Shown here: in pieces, positions 38,815 to 50,229 of the stretch
Layout: every line of letters starts with the position of its first letter
Position numbering within the stretch: the first letter of the stretch is position 1
From: Clarkia xantiana subsp. parviflora
Taxonomy: Eukaryota > Streptophyta > Magnoliopsida > Myrtales > Onagraceae
Assembly (NCBI GenBank): GCA_036873135.1
Contig: JAPTYO010000010.1
Location: forward strand, 14,663,134 to 14,727,133
Direction: 5' to 3'
DNA length: 64,000 nucleotides
Program-made: the position numbers and the translations under genes
The notes under the pieces: generated by a model
Database searches by the model: none
What the model was told of the DNA's origin: nothing
What the model saw: the letters and a program-made list of their open reading frames with translations, nothing else

Positions 38815-39516
38815 TCATGTATGAATTAATTGAATAAAAGTCATCTTCAGGTGCAAGAAATGCAATTGAGCTTCAACCAATGATGCTTGTATAAGTAACC
38901 ATAAATGATCACAATACTCTACAGTTGTGTGCAGTGGTTGAAACTCCGAAGATGAACAAAAAACTGTCTTAGATGCCTCAATATCATGATATTGATTATG
39001 AACAAGATCACTATCACATGTGCCTTCCTGCAGACCATCAATCAAGCTAATAGTATCGGAACCGGCTTCAACATCATGTTGGTCTACTTCCCTTGCGTCG
39101 GCATCTTCCTTAGCACAATCAAGAAAAAAACTCAATTCACCTGTGTTGACACTCTCTTCAATTGTGTTGGCAACCTCCTTGTGACCTTCATCGACATAAT
39201 GATTAATATCTTCATAAGCGATATCAATTTCAGCTTCAACATCACATTGGACTTCTTCCACATTGTCAAGAAATTCGGTCACAGGTTCCTTATTAGCTTC
39301 CATAACATAATGAAAATACTTGATATCAAATACACCATAATCCTCATAATCCTCATTCAATCGTTGCCCAAGTAAATCCGATTTCACAACAATAGCACAA
39401 CAAGTAGACTTAAATTGGACCAGATATCTGAAATATGATTCTGTCGACATTCCAATCCACTGAACCAATCCAATTTGTGAGAATATTTCATATAGAAATT
39501 CATCTGAAATGGGCAT
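38815..39516 (-). CDS. Hypothetical protein with PTB-like RRM
   Basis: The 233-residue frame starts MPISDEFLYEIFSQIG. The first 60 residues look like the RRM fold of PTB/hnRNP-L-type RNA-binding proteins: helix LYEIFSQIG, then a strand with YLVQFKS, then a helix ending LLGQRL. In the same frame just upstream of the ATG, ILLVQINDAR gives the missing first strand, and an in-frame TGA lies about 13 codons before the ATG. The rest is acidic, with two similar DVEA blocks. I know no family with this tail. No second RRM or flanking exon was found, so this may be a gene fragment or a small unannotated gene. The RRM assignment is by eye. Confidence 0.35.
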   Translation of the reverse strand: MPISDEFLYEIFSQIGLVQWIGMSTESYFRYLVQFKSTCCAIVVKSDLLGQRLNEDYEDYGVFDIKYFHYVMEANKEPVTEFLDNVEEVQCDVEAEIDIAYEDINHYVDEGHKEVANTIEESVNTGELSFFLDCAKEDADAREVDQHDVEAGSDTISLIDGLQEGTCDSDLVHNQYHDIEASKTVFCSSSEFQPLHTTVEYCDHLWLLIQASLVEAQLHFLHLKMTFIQLIHT

Positions 39517-40767
39517 GCGAGCATCATTGATTTGGACAAGAAGAATAAGACTTCAGTCCCTCACTTTATCTTGATCAATAATCTTCAGAAAATACATACA
39601 TTGTTGAACTTCAATTCAACAAATTCCAATATTGCTAAAATATATCTCTTAGGAATTGTATCAAACACCTTGCGGACGCTGATTTTACACTTCAGAAATT
39701 ACACCAGAAAAAGAGAAATTGCACCAGCAAACAACCCCAATTGCAGTAGCATAAATCAAAATCGCAGCAGCATAACAATTAAACAGTAGAAATTAATAGC
39801 GACATCATGATCAAATCGCAGTAGGAGCAGAAATGCAACAGTACTGAGTAACACACCAGTATAGCAGCAGCAGTACAAGGCAGAGATGCAACAATTACCT
39901 CTTGCGGAAGAAGTGGTGATCGGAACGGGTGGAATCAGCGATATAGGTGGTGGTCGGAATCGAAAATGGCCAAAATCGAACCAAAATTACCACAACCGAG
40001 GATAGATTGACTATGATACTAATGATACGAACCAGAGATCGATAGTAGAAGATTGATAGATTTAGCGGAGAATAAATCATACGTGAAAACCCACAAAATG
40101 TATTATTAATAAGATAAAATGGTTGTAAGGATCTCGGCTCCAAGCATTTGCTATGTACTAACATAAACGTTGAATTATTATTAGAGCTAAAAACTTAAAA
40201 ACAATCTCATGATTAAAATGTTAATATGTACAGTCAATTGTTTCATTTTGGTTGCTTTTCTGTGTCTTGGTATGAATGAATACTTTAGAGAAGCCAATCC
40301 CGACAAGACCGACTGTAAAATTCGAGTTTATGTGCACGCTTCCTTCCCGTCATCTTGCCAGGACTCTCACCTATGAAATTGGTCAAATCCGTGCTAGTAA
40401 AGCCCACTCCGTGCTGGAAATCCCTCAACACCACTCCGCTGGAAACCCATTCTTTTGGATGGTCAATTTTGGGGGTTGGGGAATTGGGCGATTTTGCGAA
40501 AAGTAAAATGTGATGGATTACGAGTGGGTGAGCGGGCTAATGGAAATGATTGGATGGAGAAGAAAAGATGTGCAGACACACTAAATTTCAACAAAAATGA
40601 AATCTGAGACTCTCCATATTAACATTTTAATCCTGAGACACCAAATTTAAACATGGGTAAAATCTGAGACTGTTTTTAGTTTCTTAACCCTTACTATTAT
40701 AGAATAAAAGAAAGTGTTAATAACTAAATTCCTACATAGGTCTTTGACCGCATTTGTTATGCATTAA
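39517..40767. other. Intergenic with an inverted repeat
   Basis: The segment 40168-40228 is the reverse complement of parts of 40616-40710: the shared core is CATATTAACATTTTAATC followed by TGAGA. The right arm also contains a duplicated AAATCTGAGAC. The 390-base loop has no recognised gene. It may be a decayed foldback MITE. From 39600 to 39900 the sequence is CAGCAG/CAACA-rich without a convincing frame. Confidence 0.45.
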
Positions 40768-40963
40768 GGAGGTGGGACCATTTGGATTTGATGGATTGTG
40801 AGATTACTTAAAATATGAAAGTATAAATAATGTGAACTAAGTAATGTATGTTAGATCGAAGTATTTAGATGTGTTGTAATATGAATGTTTGATTATAGTG
40901 TTTGGTATGTATTGTAATGTGACTTTATTACTATTGTATTAATATATATGAAATTATATTATA

Positions 40964-41999
40964 GGGTCAATAACCTAGGAGAGGTCTGAAGTTTGGGTCA
41001 TGTGAATTTGAGAGGTCTGAAGTTTAAATTGGTGATAATAGAGGTCTGAAGTTTTGATTTGTAGATAATAGAGGTCTCCGTTAGTTTTTTCCGTTAAAAT
41101 TAACGGAAACTGGTCATGTGCTTGACATGTGACCAGAAATAAAATAAAATTCCAAAAATGCCCTTCTTCCACCTCACATGCTTAAATGAAAAGACGAAAA
41201 TGCCCTTAATGCCACCACCAACTCCGGCGACCACCACCCAACTCCGGCGACCACCACTCAGCTCCGGCGACCACCACCCGCTCCGACGACCACCATCCAA
41301 CTCCGGCGAGCACAACCGCGACCATGATTGGGCCCAAATCGGAGCCATCGACCCCGATTGGGCCCACGAAGCTCCGATCGTAGCTCGGTGGCCCCGAATC
41401 GGAGCCACGGAGCTCCGATCGGAGCTCTGTGGCCCCAGATCGGAGCCACAGAGCTCCCCCCAGATCGGAGCCACAGAGCTCAGATTTGGAGCTCTGTGGC
41501 TCCGATTCGGGGCCACCGAGCTCCGATCGGAGCTCCGTGGCTCCGATCGGAGCTCCGTGGCTCCGATCGGAGCTCCGTGGCTCCGATCGGGGCCCAATCA
41601 GGGCCGATGGCTTCGATTTGGGCACCATCGTGGCGGTCGTCGGAGTTTGGTGGGGTCGCCGGACTGTGAGTGGTGGTCGCTGGAGTTCGGTGGTGGTCGC
41701 CGGAGTTGGGTGGTGGCCGGCGGGAACCGGGGTGGTGGCCGGAGTTGGGTTATGTTTTAATTAGTGAAAGGGTATTTTTGTCATTTCATGTTCAATTAAT
41801 TAAACTTTAGTTTGTTTAAAATATTGTCAGGGGTAAATATGACATTTCACGTGTTTCTGTTAAATTTGACAGAAAATTTGGACGGAAAACCTAAAAATCA
41901 CAAAGTCCAAACTTCAGACCTCAGTTATCACCATTTCAATCTTCAGACCTCTCAAATTCACAAGGGCCAATCTTCAGACCTCTCCCAGATTATTGACCC
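40964..41999. mobile_element. 1.04-kb palindromic foldback element
   Basis: The termini GGGTCAATAACCTAGGAGAG (left) and, inverted, GGGTCAATAATCTGGGAGAG (right) continue as matching arms for at least 130 bases, with GAGAGGTCTGAAG repeated three to four times in each arm. The match goes on inward: CAACTCCGGCGACCACCAC repeats on the left answer GGTGGTCGCCGGAGTTGG on the right, and CCGATTGGGCCC answers GGGCCCAATCAGG. The centre is a run of GAGCTCCGTGGCTCCGATCG units of about 20 bp. The whole element could fold into one long hairpin. No target duplication was found. Reading frames on both strands here are products of the palindrome. Confidence 0.85.
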
Positions 42000-42286
42000 A
42001 AAAAATGATAAAAAAATATTTATTTTGAAAACGTTTAACGTACCTCTTAAACTTTATATTTTGTATTTAAAACATTTTGTCTATTCATGAGCTATAAAAA
42101 TCAAATATTTAAACAAAATTCATATTGCTATTAAAATTCTATTAGTTGAAACTTTATGTATATATTTTTTAAAGATAATTTTCATAAAAAGCCACGAGAA
42201 GGAATTTACTTATTTTGTACGAAGAACATGTACATTATTATTTATTATAATAGTGAGTCATGAAGTCGATAAAAAAAATAAAAAGA

Positions 42287-42315
42287 TAATAATAATAATA
42301 ATAATAATAATAATA
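42287..42315. repeat. TAA trinucleotide microsatellite
   Basis: About nine units, inside the right half of the split Tourist-like element. Confidence 0.9.
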
Positions 42316-42574
42316 GTGGCAGAATAAACTATAAATATCATACATAGTATTTTATCTATTTAATAAATAATAAATAATAATAAACACATTGTAATTTTGG
42401 ATGTAATCTCACATTATAGTGAATAGAGTTTGGACGTAACTTCATATTACAATAAACTTCACAATACAATGCACATTATATAATTTGGTTTACCAAACAG
42501 CGTAATGCATATGTAATGTGCGACGTAGTATGAGATTATATTATTTCACATTACATCCATTCAAACAACCCTAA

Positions 42575-43149
42575 CATAACCGTTGTCAAACTATTATAGA
42601 ATATAAAAAAAGGTTCATAACTAAATTACTACATTTTGACAGATTTACAAACACTGTCGATCTTTGTTTTTACTTTTTAATTTTTTTTGTTAAAATAATA
42701 TCTAGTTGAACTATTAGTTGTAAACTAAATTTCAATGTGTGATATAATTTCAGTTGTATTAGATGGAAAATGAGTACGTGTCAACTATATGAGATATTTT
42801 GATGTGGTATCATTATGTCTTCTAACATCACATTTCAATTGAACGTTAAAATAAATGTATTTCACTGCAATTCTTTTAATTTGAAAAATACATATCAAGT
42901 ACGCGTCAAAAGATCTCAAGTGAACGACACATACTCTCTATCCGTCTAATTTATCAGAAATTATAATAGATATAGGAATTTGATATGAAAACTACATAGT
43001 TCATGTAGCGGATTTAAAAAAAATAAAAATCAGAATAACAATTTATGAATTAAAGTATATGATTTGGCTATTAAAACCCTAAAAATAATTTTCAAAATTG
43101 CGGTTCTATATAATGAATGAGTGGAAAAAAAAGGTGTTCGACAGGTGTC
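42575..43149. other. Intergenic, upstream of FAR1-related gene
   Basis: No gene seen. At 42587-42632 there is a diverged direct copy of 40690-40735 (ACTATTATAGAATA...AACTAAATT.CTACAT), so the Tourist-like element is flanked by a longer, older repeat. Confidence 0.5.
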
Positions 43150-43156
43150 TATAAAT
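43150..43156 (+). promoter_or_regulatory. Candidate TATA box of FAR1-related gene
   Basis: TATAAAT, about 345 bases before the chosen start codon. The following CT-rich sequence (43215-43320) suits a 5' UTR. CTTCAG/GTCAGTC near 43386 could be a 5' UTR splice donor. Confidence 0.4.
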
Positions 43157-43494
43157 GAATCCAAGGGTGTAGGATAAAGAAGTGGACGTAGCATAGACAA
43201 CCAAGGAACACGTCTTTTACCTTTCCTCTCTCAAGGAAGGGTTCAGTTTTCATCTTCCATCGCACCCTAACCTTCTCCCTCTCAATCAGAATTTATTTTA
43301 ATCTCCAGAAGTCACAGTCTTTGAATTGGAGATTTCGCGCTCTCGCTCATCGCAAATTGCACAACTCAACCACACTATCCGCTTCAGGTCAGTCTCGACT
43401 CATTATCCTTTCTTGTCGGAGTAGTCTGATTCTTCAACCCGATGAATCAATCTTTGCTGTAATCGTCGCTGGTGTTAGGCAATTGAACCCAGCC

Positions 43495-46400
43495 ATGGTG
43501 TTGGATCTGGACTTGGAGATCCCTGATTCGGGAGGCCAAGATTATAACCTGTACTATTACGATGATAACCCTAATGCCAACGCCACTGCTACCGGTAACG
43601 ATATCACCATAACCTTCGATGACAACCCTAAAAGTAACAGCGATGGTTCAGATGATGAAACCATCGATGATTTACCTGACGCCCAACTTCCTTCCGGCTC
43701 CCAAGTGTGGGACCAGAATGTCGATCCTTCTGAAGGCATGGAATTTGATTCTGAGCAGTACGCTCGGTTCTTGTACAATGCCTATGCGCGCCGAATCGGG
43801 TTCAGCATCCGGTGCCATAACACTCGGCGGTCCACGCTCGATTCCTCTGTACTGGCCCGTCGGCTAGTTTGCGCCTGTGAAGGGTTTCGCAAGAGAAAGA
43901 ACGAGGACATGGAGGTCACTAGGAAGAAAGCTACCACTCGGATAGGGTGTCAGGCGGAGATGAGGATAAAAAAACTGACTTCTGGGAAATGGAAGATTGT
44001 CAAATTTGTCAAGGAACATAATCATGAGCTTGTCCCTCCTGAGGAAGTCCACAACCTCAGGTCCCATAGACGGATAGCGGGTCCCGTTAGGAGTCTGATC
44101 GACACGCTTCAAGCTGCTGGAATGGGGCCTGCTGGTGTGATGTCGGTTTTGATCAAGGAATCAGGTGGAGAAAACAATGTTGGGTTTAGGCGGAAAGACT
44201 GTCAGAATTACATGTTTCATAAGACAAGGGGACTAGGAACCATTGGTAAGCTTGTTCTCGACTATCTGAAACGAATGAAGGACCAAGATCCTGATTTCTT
44301 CTATGCTGTCCAGGGCAACTCGGAGATTCCAGCTGGAAATATCTTCTGGGTCGACTCCAATTCCATAAAAAACTATGATTGCTTCGGCGATACAGTCATT
44401 TTCGATACCACGTTTAGGATAAATCATTACCGGATCCCGTTTGCTGCATTTACTGGGTGGAACCACCACGGGCAACCTTTGTTATTCGGTTCTGCTATCC
44501 TACTTTGTGAATCCGAGGCATCGTATGTTTGGTTGTTGGAAAACTGGCTTGCTGCAATGTCAGGTCGGTTTCCAAAATCAATAACAACCGACCACGACAC
44601 GATCATAGGAAAAGCAGTTGCAGAGGTTCTCCCTCTATCCAGCCACCGTTCTTGTACATGGATTGTGTTCAGGGAAGCTCAGGAGAAGCTAGCCGATGTT
44701 TATTTTACAAACCCTCATTTTGAAAAGGAGTTTCAGAGGTGCATCAACAGGACAGACTCTGTGGAGGAATTTGAGCAGTGTTGGGAGTCCATGACTCGAA
44801 GATATAATATTGAAAACCACGAGTGGGTCCAGTTGATATACAGGGATCGCAACCGGTGGGCCCCGGTTTATTTCCGGGATACGTTTTTTGGGGACGGTGT
44901 AATGGCTTGTACGCGCAATAGTATGAGTTCTTACTTTGATGGGTATATAGATGCATCCACAACCATCGGCAAATTCGTCCAAAATTATGAAGCAGCCGTT
45001 GCTTACCAGACCAGTAAAGAAATAAAGACAGACTACAATGAACTATTAAGCATTGTTCGTCCTGTTTTAAGGACACCATCCCCAATCGAAAAGCAGGCTG
45101 CCAATATTTACACAACTAGCGTCCTGAAGCTTTTTCAGGAGGAACTGCTCGAAACCCTGTCTTATACAGCAACTTTGGTTGAGGATACGGGGTTGGAGAC
45201 AGTGTACCGAGTTGCAAGATTTGCAGAACACCAAAAGGGTAGTCTTGTTAAGTTTGATACTTTCGGGAAAAAAGCGGATTGCAGTTGCAGAATGTTCGAC
45301 TTCTCTGGTGTGGTTTGCAGACATATACTGGTAGTTTTCAAAGTTACAAATGTCTTTAGTCTTCCTTCGTGCTATTTCATAAGACGGTGGAGGAAAAACC
45401 CAAGAAATGCAATTATACTTGACGAGGACTTGGTTAGGGTGTCTCGTCTCCAATATGAAAATCTATGTCAAGAAGCAGTGAAATTTGCAAAGGAAGGTGC
45501 AGAATCTGTTCATATTTATAAGGCTGCAGTGGATGCTCTTCAATTGGCAGCTAGAAAAGTTGCAGCTGCTAAGTTGTGCGGTCCTGGGTTTGCACCCAGT
45601 CAAGAAGAGAATGGAGACTCTGTGATTTGCTCTACTGTAAGTTCTTAAACCCTTGTGAATGTTGTTATGTGTTTGCTAAAAGTTTGCTTATTGATGTGTT
45701 TTTGGCTCTATATTGCTCTAGTTAACGATTTGTAGTCGTCTTTACTTGTGGGATTTCTCATAATGGTTATCTGGAAACGACCATTATTAACTTTAGGGAA
45801 AGTTACATCGACACCCCGTTTTGTGTGCTTATATTATAACCTCAAAAGCATTAAGTTGAGTTGTCTCTTTGAAGTTGTCAAGCTTGGTAAGGCAGTGTGC
45901 TACCTCGGCATTGGAAAATTCAACTGAATCCTAGTGAAAGGATGGATAATTACCTAACCCCTGCTCAAATTGAACTGAAAAACGCGGGTTGTGTAAAAAA
46001 AATCCATTAGTTCAGTAGGTTTGGATCGAGTTATCTAGTGATATATAGCATTAAGCTAGCTTACTAAGCTTGACTACTTTTACAAAACAATCAGTCTTAG
46101 TGCCATGCAAACTTTTTCAAGGGCTGAAAATGAGGTATCCATTGTTAGGTAATAATTTTGTTGTTTCCTGTGTTTGTGAGTTCTTTATAGCCATTTTGGC
46201 AAAAGAATTGATTCTAGTGAGTGTGTTGTTTGTTGGTCGGTTGTAGAGTATCAGATGATTTGATAGTAGTGATCAATCACAGTTTGATTATCAGATAGTA
46301 TGATGAATGACCCGTGATATCCAGTTTTGCTGCATCTTAGTCTTAGCAGATGAAAGATTTGGTTGGAATGGTGTGATGTATGTTTGTGTTTGATGTGTTG

Positions 46401-46604
46401 TTATAGGATGATGATGAGGAGAAGAAGAAAATAGGGGAGCTCACCTATGCATTGGAAAAGGCAAAAGAGCAATGTGAAGCGTATCGAGCTAAGTTAGTGT
46501 CCGTCTCCAAAAACATGGAAGAAGAGAAGTTGAGGATGGATGTGAAGGTTCGGAATACAAGGTTGAACATCAATAGGATTGCCACAGATATTAATCAAGC
46601 ATAG
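43495..46604 (+). CDS. FAR1-related sequence (FRS) transcription factor
   Basis: A nuclear protein of the FHY3/FAR1 family, which derives from MULE transposases and regulates light and developmental genes. Exon 1 is 43495-45636; exon 2 is 46407-46604; together 779 residues. The ATG at 43495 has a strong AGCCATGG context and begins MVLDLDLEIP; the longer open frame to 43321 has no ATG. An acidic N terminus precedes the FAR1 DNA-binding domain (about 85-180, ending KEHNHELV). The MULE-type core has VIFDTTF and ITTDHD, followed by the SHRSCTW segment. The SWIM zinc finger is CSCRMFDFSGVVCRH (about 598-612). Exon 1 ends ACT/GTAAGT and exon 2 follows TTATAG, in phase 0. Exon 2 adds a charged coiled coil (EKKKIGELTYALEKAKEQCE). 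Without splicing the protein would end three residues after the donor, at 45648. I cannot assign an FRS number. Confidence 0.9.
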
Positions 46605-47343
46605 AGATGATGATGATGTTTTGGTGAATGTGTTGTATAAAAGAGTAGGACAATTAGGGGGGTTCTTATTGTATTGTAGTTAATTATTAGTCATTGTTTC
46701 TAAGAAGAGATGTGTAGAAAGAGTAGAGTCTTCTTGATAGTGGTAGTTGTTCCAACTAGAACGGTAATGATGCAATATTAATTTGGGAAGACATGGGATA
46801 CTTATATATTTTCTGGTCTTTAATTAGGGCGTAGGATAATTATATCTTCTAGTTTTAATTAGGGATAATAAATACCTTTAGTAATTTATTAAAATCTTTA
46901 TATATATAGTATTAAAATCTTTAAAATATTTATATATATAGTATTAATTAATTAGGAAGCTTTTCAACTATTACCTTTAGTCTCGTATAGATAAGGTTGA
47001 TTTCCATTTTCCAGATATTTTATTGTGTTCGTGGTGTCTCAAAATCTAGAGTTGTGTTATCTTAATATCAGAGCTGACAAATTATATAGCAGATTATGGG
47101 ATTACTTGAAGAAATAAATCACGGATAATGTTAATGTTTCTTATTAATGATAATGTTTCTTTTTTCATTTTTTTTTGGCCAAATTAGTGGAACCTGCTAA
47201 TTTTCAGAAGCCATTCAGAATGAAGGTTGGGTTAATGCAATGTAAGTGGAAATTGGAGGACTTGAGGCTAATGAGACCTAGGATCGGGGACCTTGTCCCA
47301 CGTTCCAGTTTTAGCATGTTATATGTTGTGAGTTTATAAACTG
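46605..47343. other. FRS gene 3' UTR and spacer
   Basis: T- and AT-rich sequence, no gene. A short repeat of TTAAAATCTTTA-TATATATAGTATTAA occurs twice around 46890-46945. Confidence 0.5.
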
Positions 47344-48150
47344 AAATTTAAGTCATACGGGTCTCTCGAAAGATATAAGATTAGACTTGTTGCAAAATAC
47401 GTTAAAGAAAAAATATGGTATTGATTATTATGAGACTTTTTTCTTTTTTTTTGCTAGAATGAAGACAAATTGTACTATTTTAGCATTTATCAATGCTTGG
47501 CTATTTTTCAAATGGATGTCTTTAATACCTTGTACAATGTGATCTTCATAAATTTGCAGGTTCCTTAAGGATTTGGTAAACAAGGGGGTGATGACATTGT
47601 TTGTTGTTCACGCAAATTCTTGTATGGCTAGAAACAGATTTCGATACATTGAAAAGTTTAAGTTAACTGATGCTTTGGTTTTTACTAATTATGTTCAGTC
47701 CAAAATTGACTATTTCATGCTTACAAAGAAATTTGATTTAAAATTAGTTATTTTGCTTGTTTATATTGATGATTTACTTATTACTTAAAATAGTCTTGCA
47801 TTTGTCAATGTGTTGTAAACCAATTTTAAACTGAAATACATGAGATATTTGAAGTACTTTCTTGACATCATTATTAAGTATGCTCTTAAATTAATATCTG
47901 AGATTGGTTTGTCTACTTATAAACATGCTAGGACTTCTATGGAAATAAATCTGGAATTGACCACTCAGTCTTTGAATATTAATAATGATGATTCTATGTT
48001 GAGTGTCTTATAGAAGGATGATAAATAAGTTATTGTACCCGACTATAACGAGACAATATATCTATTACTTTGTCTAACATATGCAATCACTTAAGAAAAA
48101 GTCTCCTCTTTTATCCTTCATTCCCAATTACCAAACAGACATTCTTAATC
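47344..48150 (+). pseudogene. Decayed Ty1/copia reverse transcriptase
   Basis: Pieces of a copia polymerase remain in order but in several frames. GSLERYKIRLVAK (near 47360) is the block that opens the copia RT. YGIDYYETF follows after a frameshift. LVYIDDLLIT (near 47757-47786) contains the catalytic YIDD, with a stop directly after it. FKLKYMRYLKYFLDI and ARTSMEINLELT follow further on. No LTRs, gag or integrase lie nearby. It is an old fragment between two host genes. Confidence 0.8.
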
Positions 48151-48237
48151 CAATTTCAATGAAGTCCAACCTTAATTGTAAGATTATATCAGATGTCGAA
48201 ATTTTGGAGATGAATTTAATGTAAATTTAACATACAG

Positions 48238-49107
48238 CTAGAATGGTAGTCTTACAGCATCTTCACTCCATCCATGAAAATCTCTTGAAAATGGAAAACT
48301 TCCTATATTATGCCCTACCCTTTGGGAAAACGGAAAGCCGCCACCTCCTCCATCACCGCCGCTGGCTCCACCAACACTGGTCACCACAGACGACTGAGAC
48401 ACCGTCTTCTGTTGCCCTTTCACCGCCACTTCTTCCCCTTCGTCTAGAGGTAACCTTTCAAAAACAGCATTCCCAAAGGAAGCCGCCATTAATAAAACTG
48501 GGCCCGAAGCCACCAACCTCCCCACCACGCCGCCTCCCACCACCTGGCCCTCTCTACCGGACAAGAACAGAGACAGACCGCCGGATCCAGGTGGTGCCGG
48601 CGGCGGGAGCACCGTCCCGGAGAGGGCAAGTATCTCGAACCGCCCCTGCAGTGTTACCAAGCTACCACCACCGGAGCCCTCCGGCGGCCTCAGGGTGACG
48701 TCAGAAACCGCGCCGCCTCCGCTGAGGACGCAGATTCCCCTCCCTCGCCGCCGTGCGTAGACAGACACACTTTCCACGATGTCCTCCCCCGAAGAAACTT
48801 CTAGAACATGGGATTGCAGCGAGTTCGGGCTGTCTCGAGCCACTATGATGGGTGGCTTGGGTTTGTTCTTCGACCCGTGTGGGCGGCCTCGAGATCGCAG
48901 TGTTGGGCCGCCAGAGCCGGCGGTGTTGTGTTCTTTCTCCGACGAGTCTCTGGAATCAGATGGGTGCTGGTTTTGATGATCAGTGGCGGCAGGTGGGGTT
49001 TGGAGGTGAAGTTGAGGTGGGAGAAGATGGTGGAAGTAGAGAGGATCTGCATGGAAGGGATCATATTCGGCCATCGCCGCCGTAATTGCTATCTTTCCGG
49101 CCACCAC
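48238..49107 (-). CDS. AHL-type AT-hook / PPC-domain protein
   Basis: Nuclear DNA-binding protein of the AT-hook motif nuclear-localized family, which binds AT-rich DNA and forms trimers through the PPC domain to regulate growth genes. Intronless, 289 residues. One AT-hook with core [14 protein letters not shown] is at about 73-86. The PPC domain spans about 98-220 and includes the [10 protein letters not shown] signature (155-164). The tail is Gly/Ser-rich. A single AT-hook followed by that extension and an intronless gene fit the type-I, Clade-A AHLs. In most of these the hook reads RGRPAGSKNK; here His replaces Ala. A second in-frame ATG at codon 12 (49074, MAEYDPF) may be the real start. 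It lies tail to tail with the FRS gene. Confidence 0.93.
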   Translation of the reverse strand: MVAGKIAITAAMAEYDPFHADPLYFHHLLPPQLHLQTPPAATDHQNQHPSDSRDSSEKEHNTAGSGGPTLRSRGRPHGSKNKPKPPIIVARDSPNSLQSHVLEVSSGEDIVESVSVYARRRGRGICVLSGGGAVSDVTLRPPEGSGGGSLVTLQGRFEILALSGTVLPPPAPPGSGGLSLFLSGREGQVVGGGVVGRLVASGPVLLMAASFGNAVFERLPLDEGEEVAVKGQQKTVSQSSVVTSVGGASGGDGGGGGFPFSQRVGHNIGSFPFSRDFHGWSEDAVRLPF

Positions 49108-49174
49108 TTATTCGTCACTGCACGCCTTTCTTTAACTCTCTCTCTCGGCTGAGAAACACTATCACTTGACTCCT

Positions 49175-49186
49175 CCATATTTATGG
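49175..49186 (-). promoter_or_regulatory. TATA/CArG-like box upstream of AHL gene
   Basis: CCATAAATATGG on the minus strand, about 70 bases before the first ATG. It could serve as the TATA box. It also fits the C(A/T)8G form of the MADS-domain CArG site. Confidence 0.35.
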
Positions 49187-49342
49187 GAAATGAAAACTTA
49201 TCATTAAATTTTGGCGTGATTCTCTTTAACTAATTGTAAATTTATCAATTTATTAAGTTAGTGAAGATATATATACTCAGCTGCCTTTAACCCATTTAGG
49301 AGAATAAGTATTTCTGTTTAACACATGTAGTATTTTATTATT

Positions 49343-49428
49343 CACTACAAGAAAGTTGTGAATTATCGGCACTTTGTAGCGGCATTTCACATAATAAGTG
49401 CCGTCAAATGCCCATTTTTATTGTAGTG
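49343..49428. mobile_element. 86-bp CACTA-type MITE
   Basis: It starts CACTACAAGAAA, the hallmark end of plant CACTA (En/Spm) elements, and ends TTGTAGTG. The 3-bp flanks are ATT and ATC, a near-match to the expected duplication. The interior has an inverted GGCACTT/AAGTGCC pair, a subterminal motif typical of these MITEs. It lies 236 bases upstream of the AHL start. Confidence 0.7.
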
Positions 49429-50200
49429 ATCATTATTGCATATACGTATTAGCTAGAATGGTGACTTTTGCATGAGAAAGCATATTTCGTTGAGTTGAAA
49501 ATATAGAACACCATGCTTATAAATAAAATTGATTTATATATAAAGTACTGATAAGTCCTTATAAAAAAATATTGATGACTACACGAGCTATATCCTCTTG
49601 GCTATGACTTTAAAAATTGGCAATCAAAATTTATAATTTTTGAACAAATCTCTATATCGGTTATAATTTATGTCAAATTAGACCCAAAAAAAAAAAAAGA
49701 TGTTTCAGCTATTTGGTATTTTTTTATGTCTACTCCAAGATGAATTCAACAATAAGTTAAGGATTACATCGAAATGCCATAAACTAGACGTCCAATTGAA
49801 CCTCCATCCAATTACAACAATATCTTTCAATTGTGCGTCCAATTGAATATATTTTGATGCAATACTTTGAATTTTGCTCGAGTACATATAAAAAGACCAC
49901 ACGTGGCCAGCACTAGTTTCTTTCTTTCCAATTTAATGAAAATTGGAACGGGTGTAGCAATGCTTAAAATTGGAAGTTCGTGTTTTTTAAAAAAGAATAA
50001 AAAATTCAGATAGTAAATTGTAATCAGTTCAAACTTAATTAAACTAGTGATTTGGTTATTAAGAAATGCAACCTGATACCGTCGGCTACCTAAGTAGATT
50101 TTAACGGACTAAACTAAGTAGATTTGAGAAAAATGAGTCTAATTTGGGCACGTGAGCTATGAAGTGAACAGAGAGAAGGCGGCGGTCAAGTCAGCTCGAT
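49429..50200. other. Intergenic
   Basis: AT-rich. A short duplicated phrase with TCCAATTGAA occurs at about 49791 and 49839. No gene seen. Confidence 0.45.
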
Positions 50201-50229
50201 CACCCGCGTGCGGTCAACAGGTCAGTAGA

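Larger units (their letters stand above)
40768..42571. mobile_element. Tourist-like MITE split by a foldback element
   Basis: TAA lies on both sides (40765-40767, 42572-42574). The right half closely resembles the Tourist-like copies at 22038 and 55614 (GATGTAATCTCACATTA, ending TTACATCCATTCAAACAACCC). The left end (GGAGGTGGGACCATTTGG) is more diverged. Subtracting the foldback (40964-41999) leaves 768 bp, close to the 778 bp of the copy at 55614, which supports these borders. Confidence 0.6.

Noticed and set aside
41100..41764. Ser/Arg/Pro-rich proteins on both strands
   Set aside because: The frames exist on both strands because the region is a palindrome of GC-rich tandem units without stops; there is no start context or domain.
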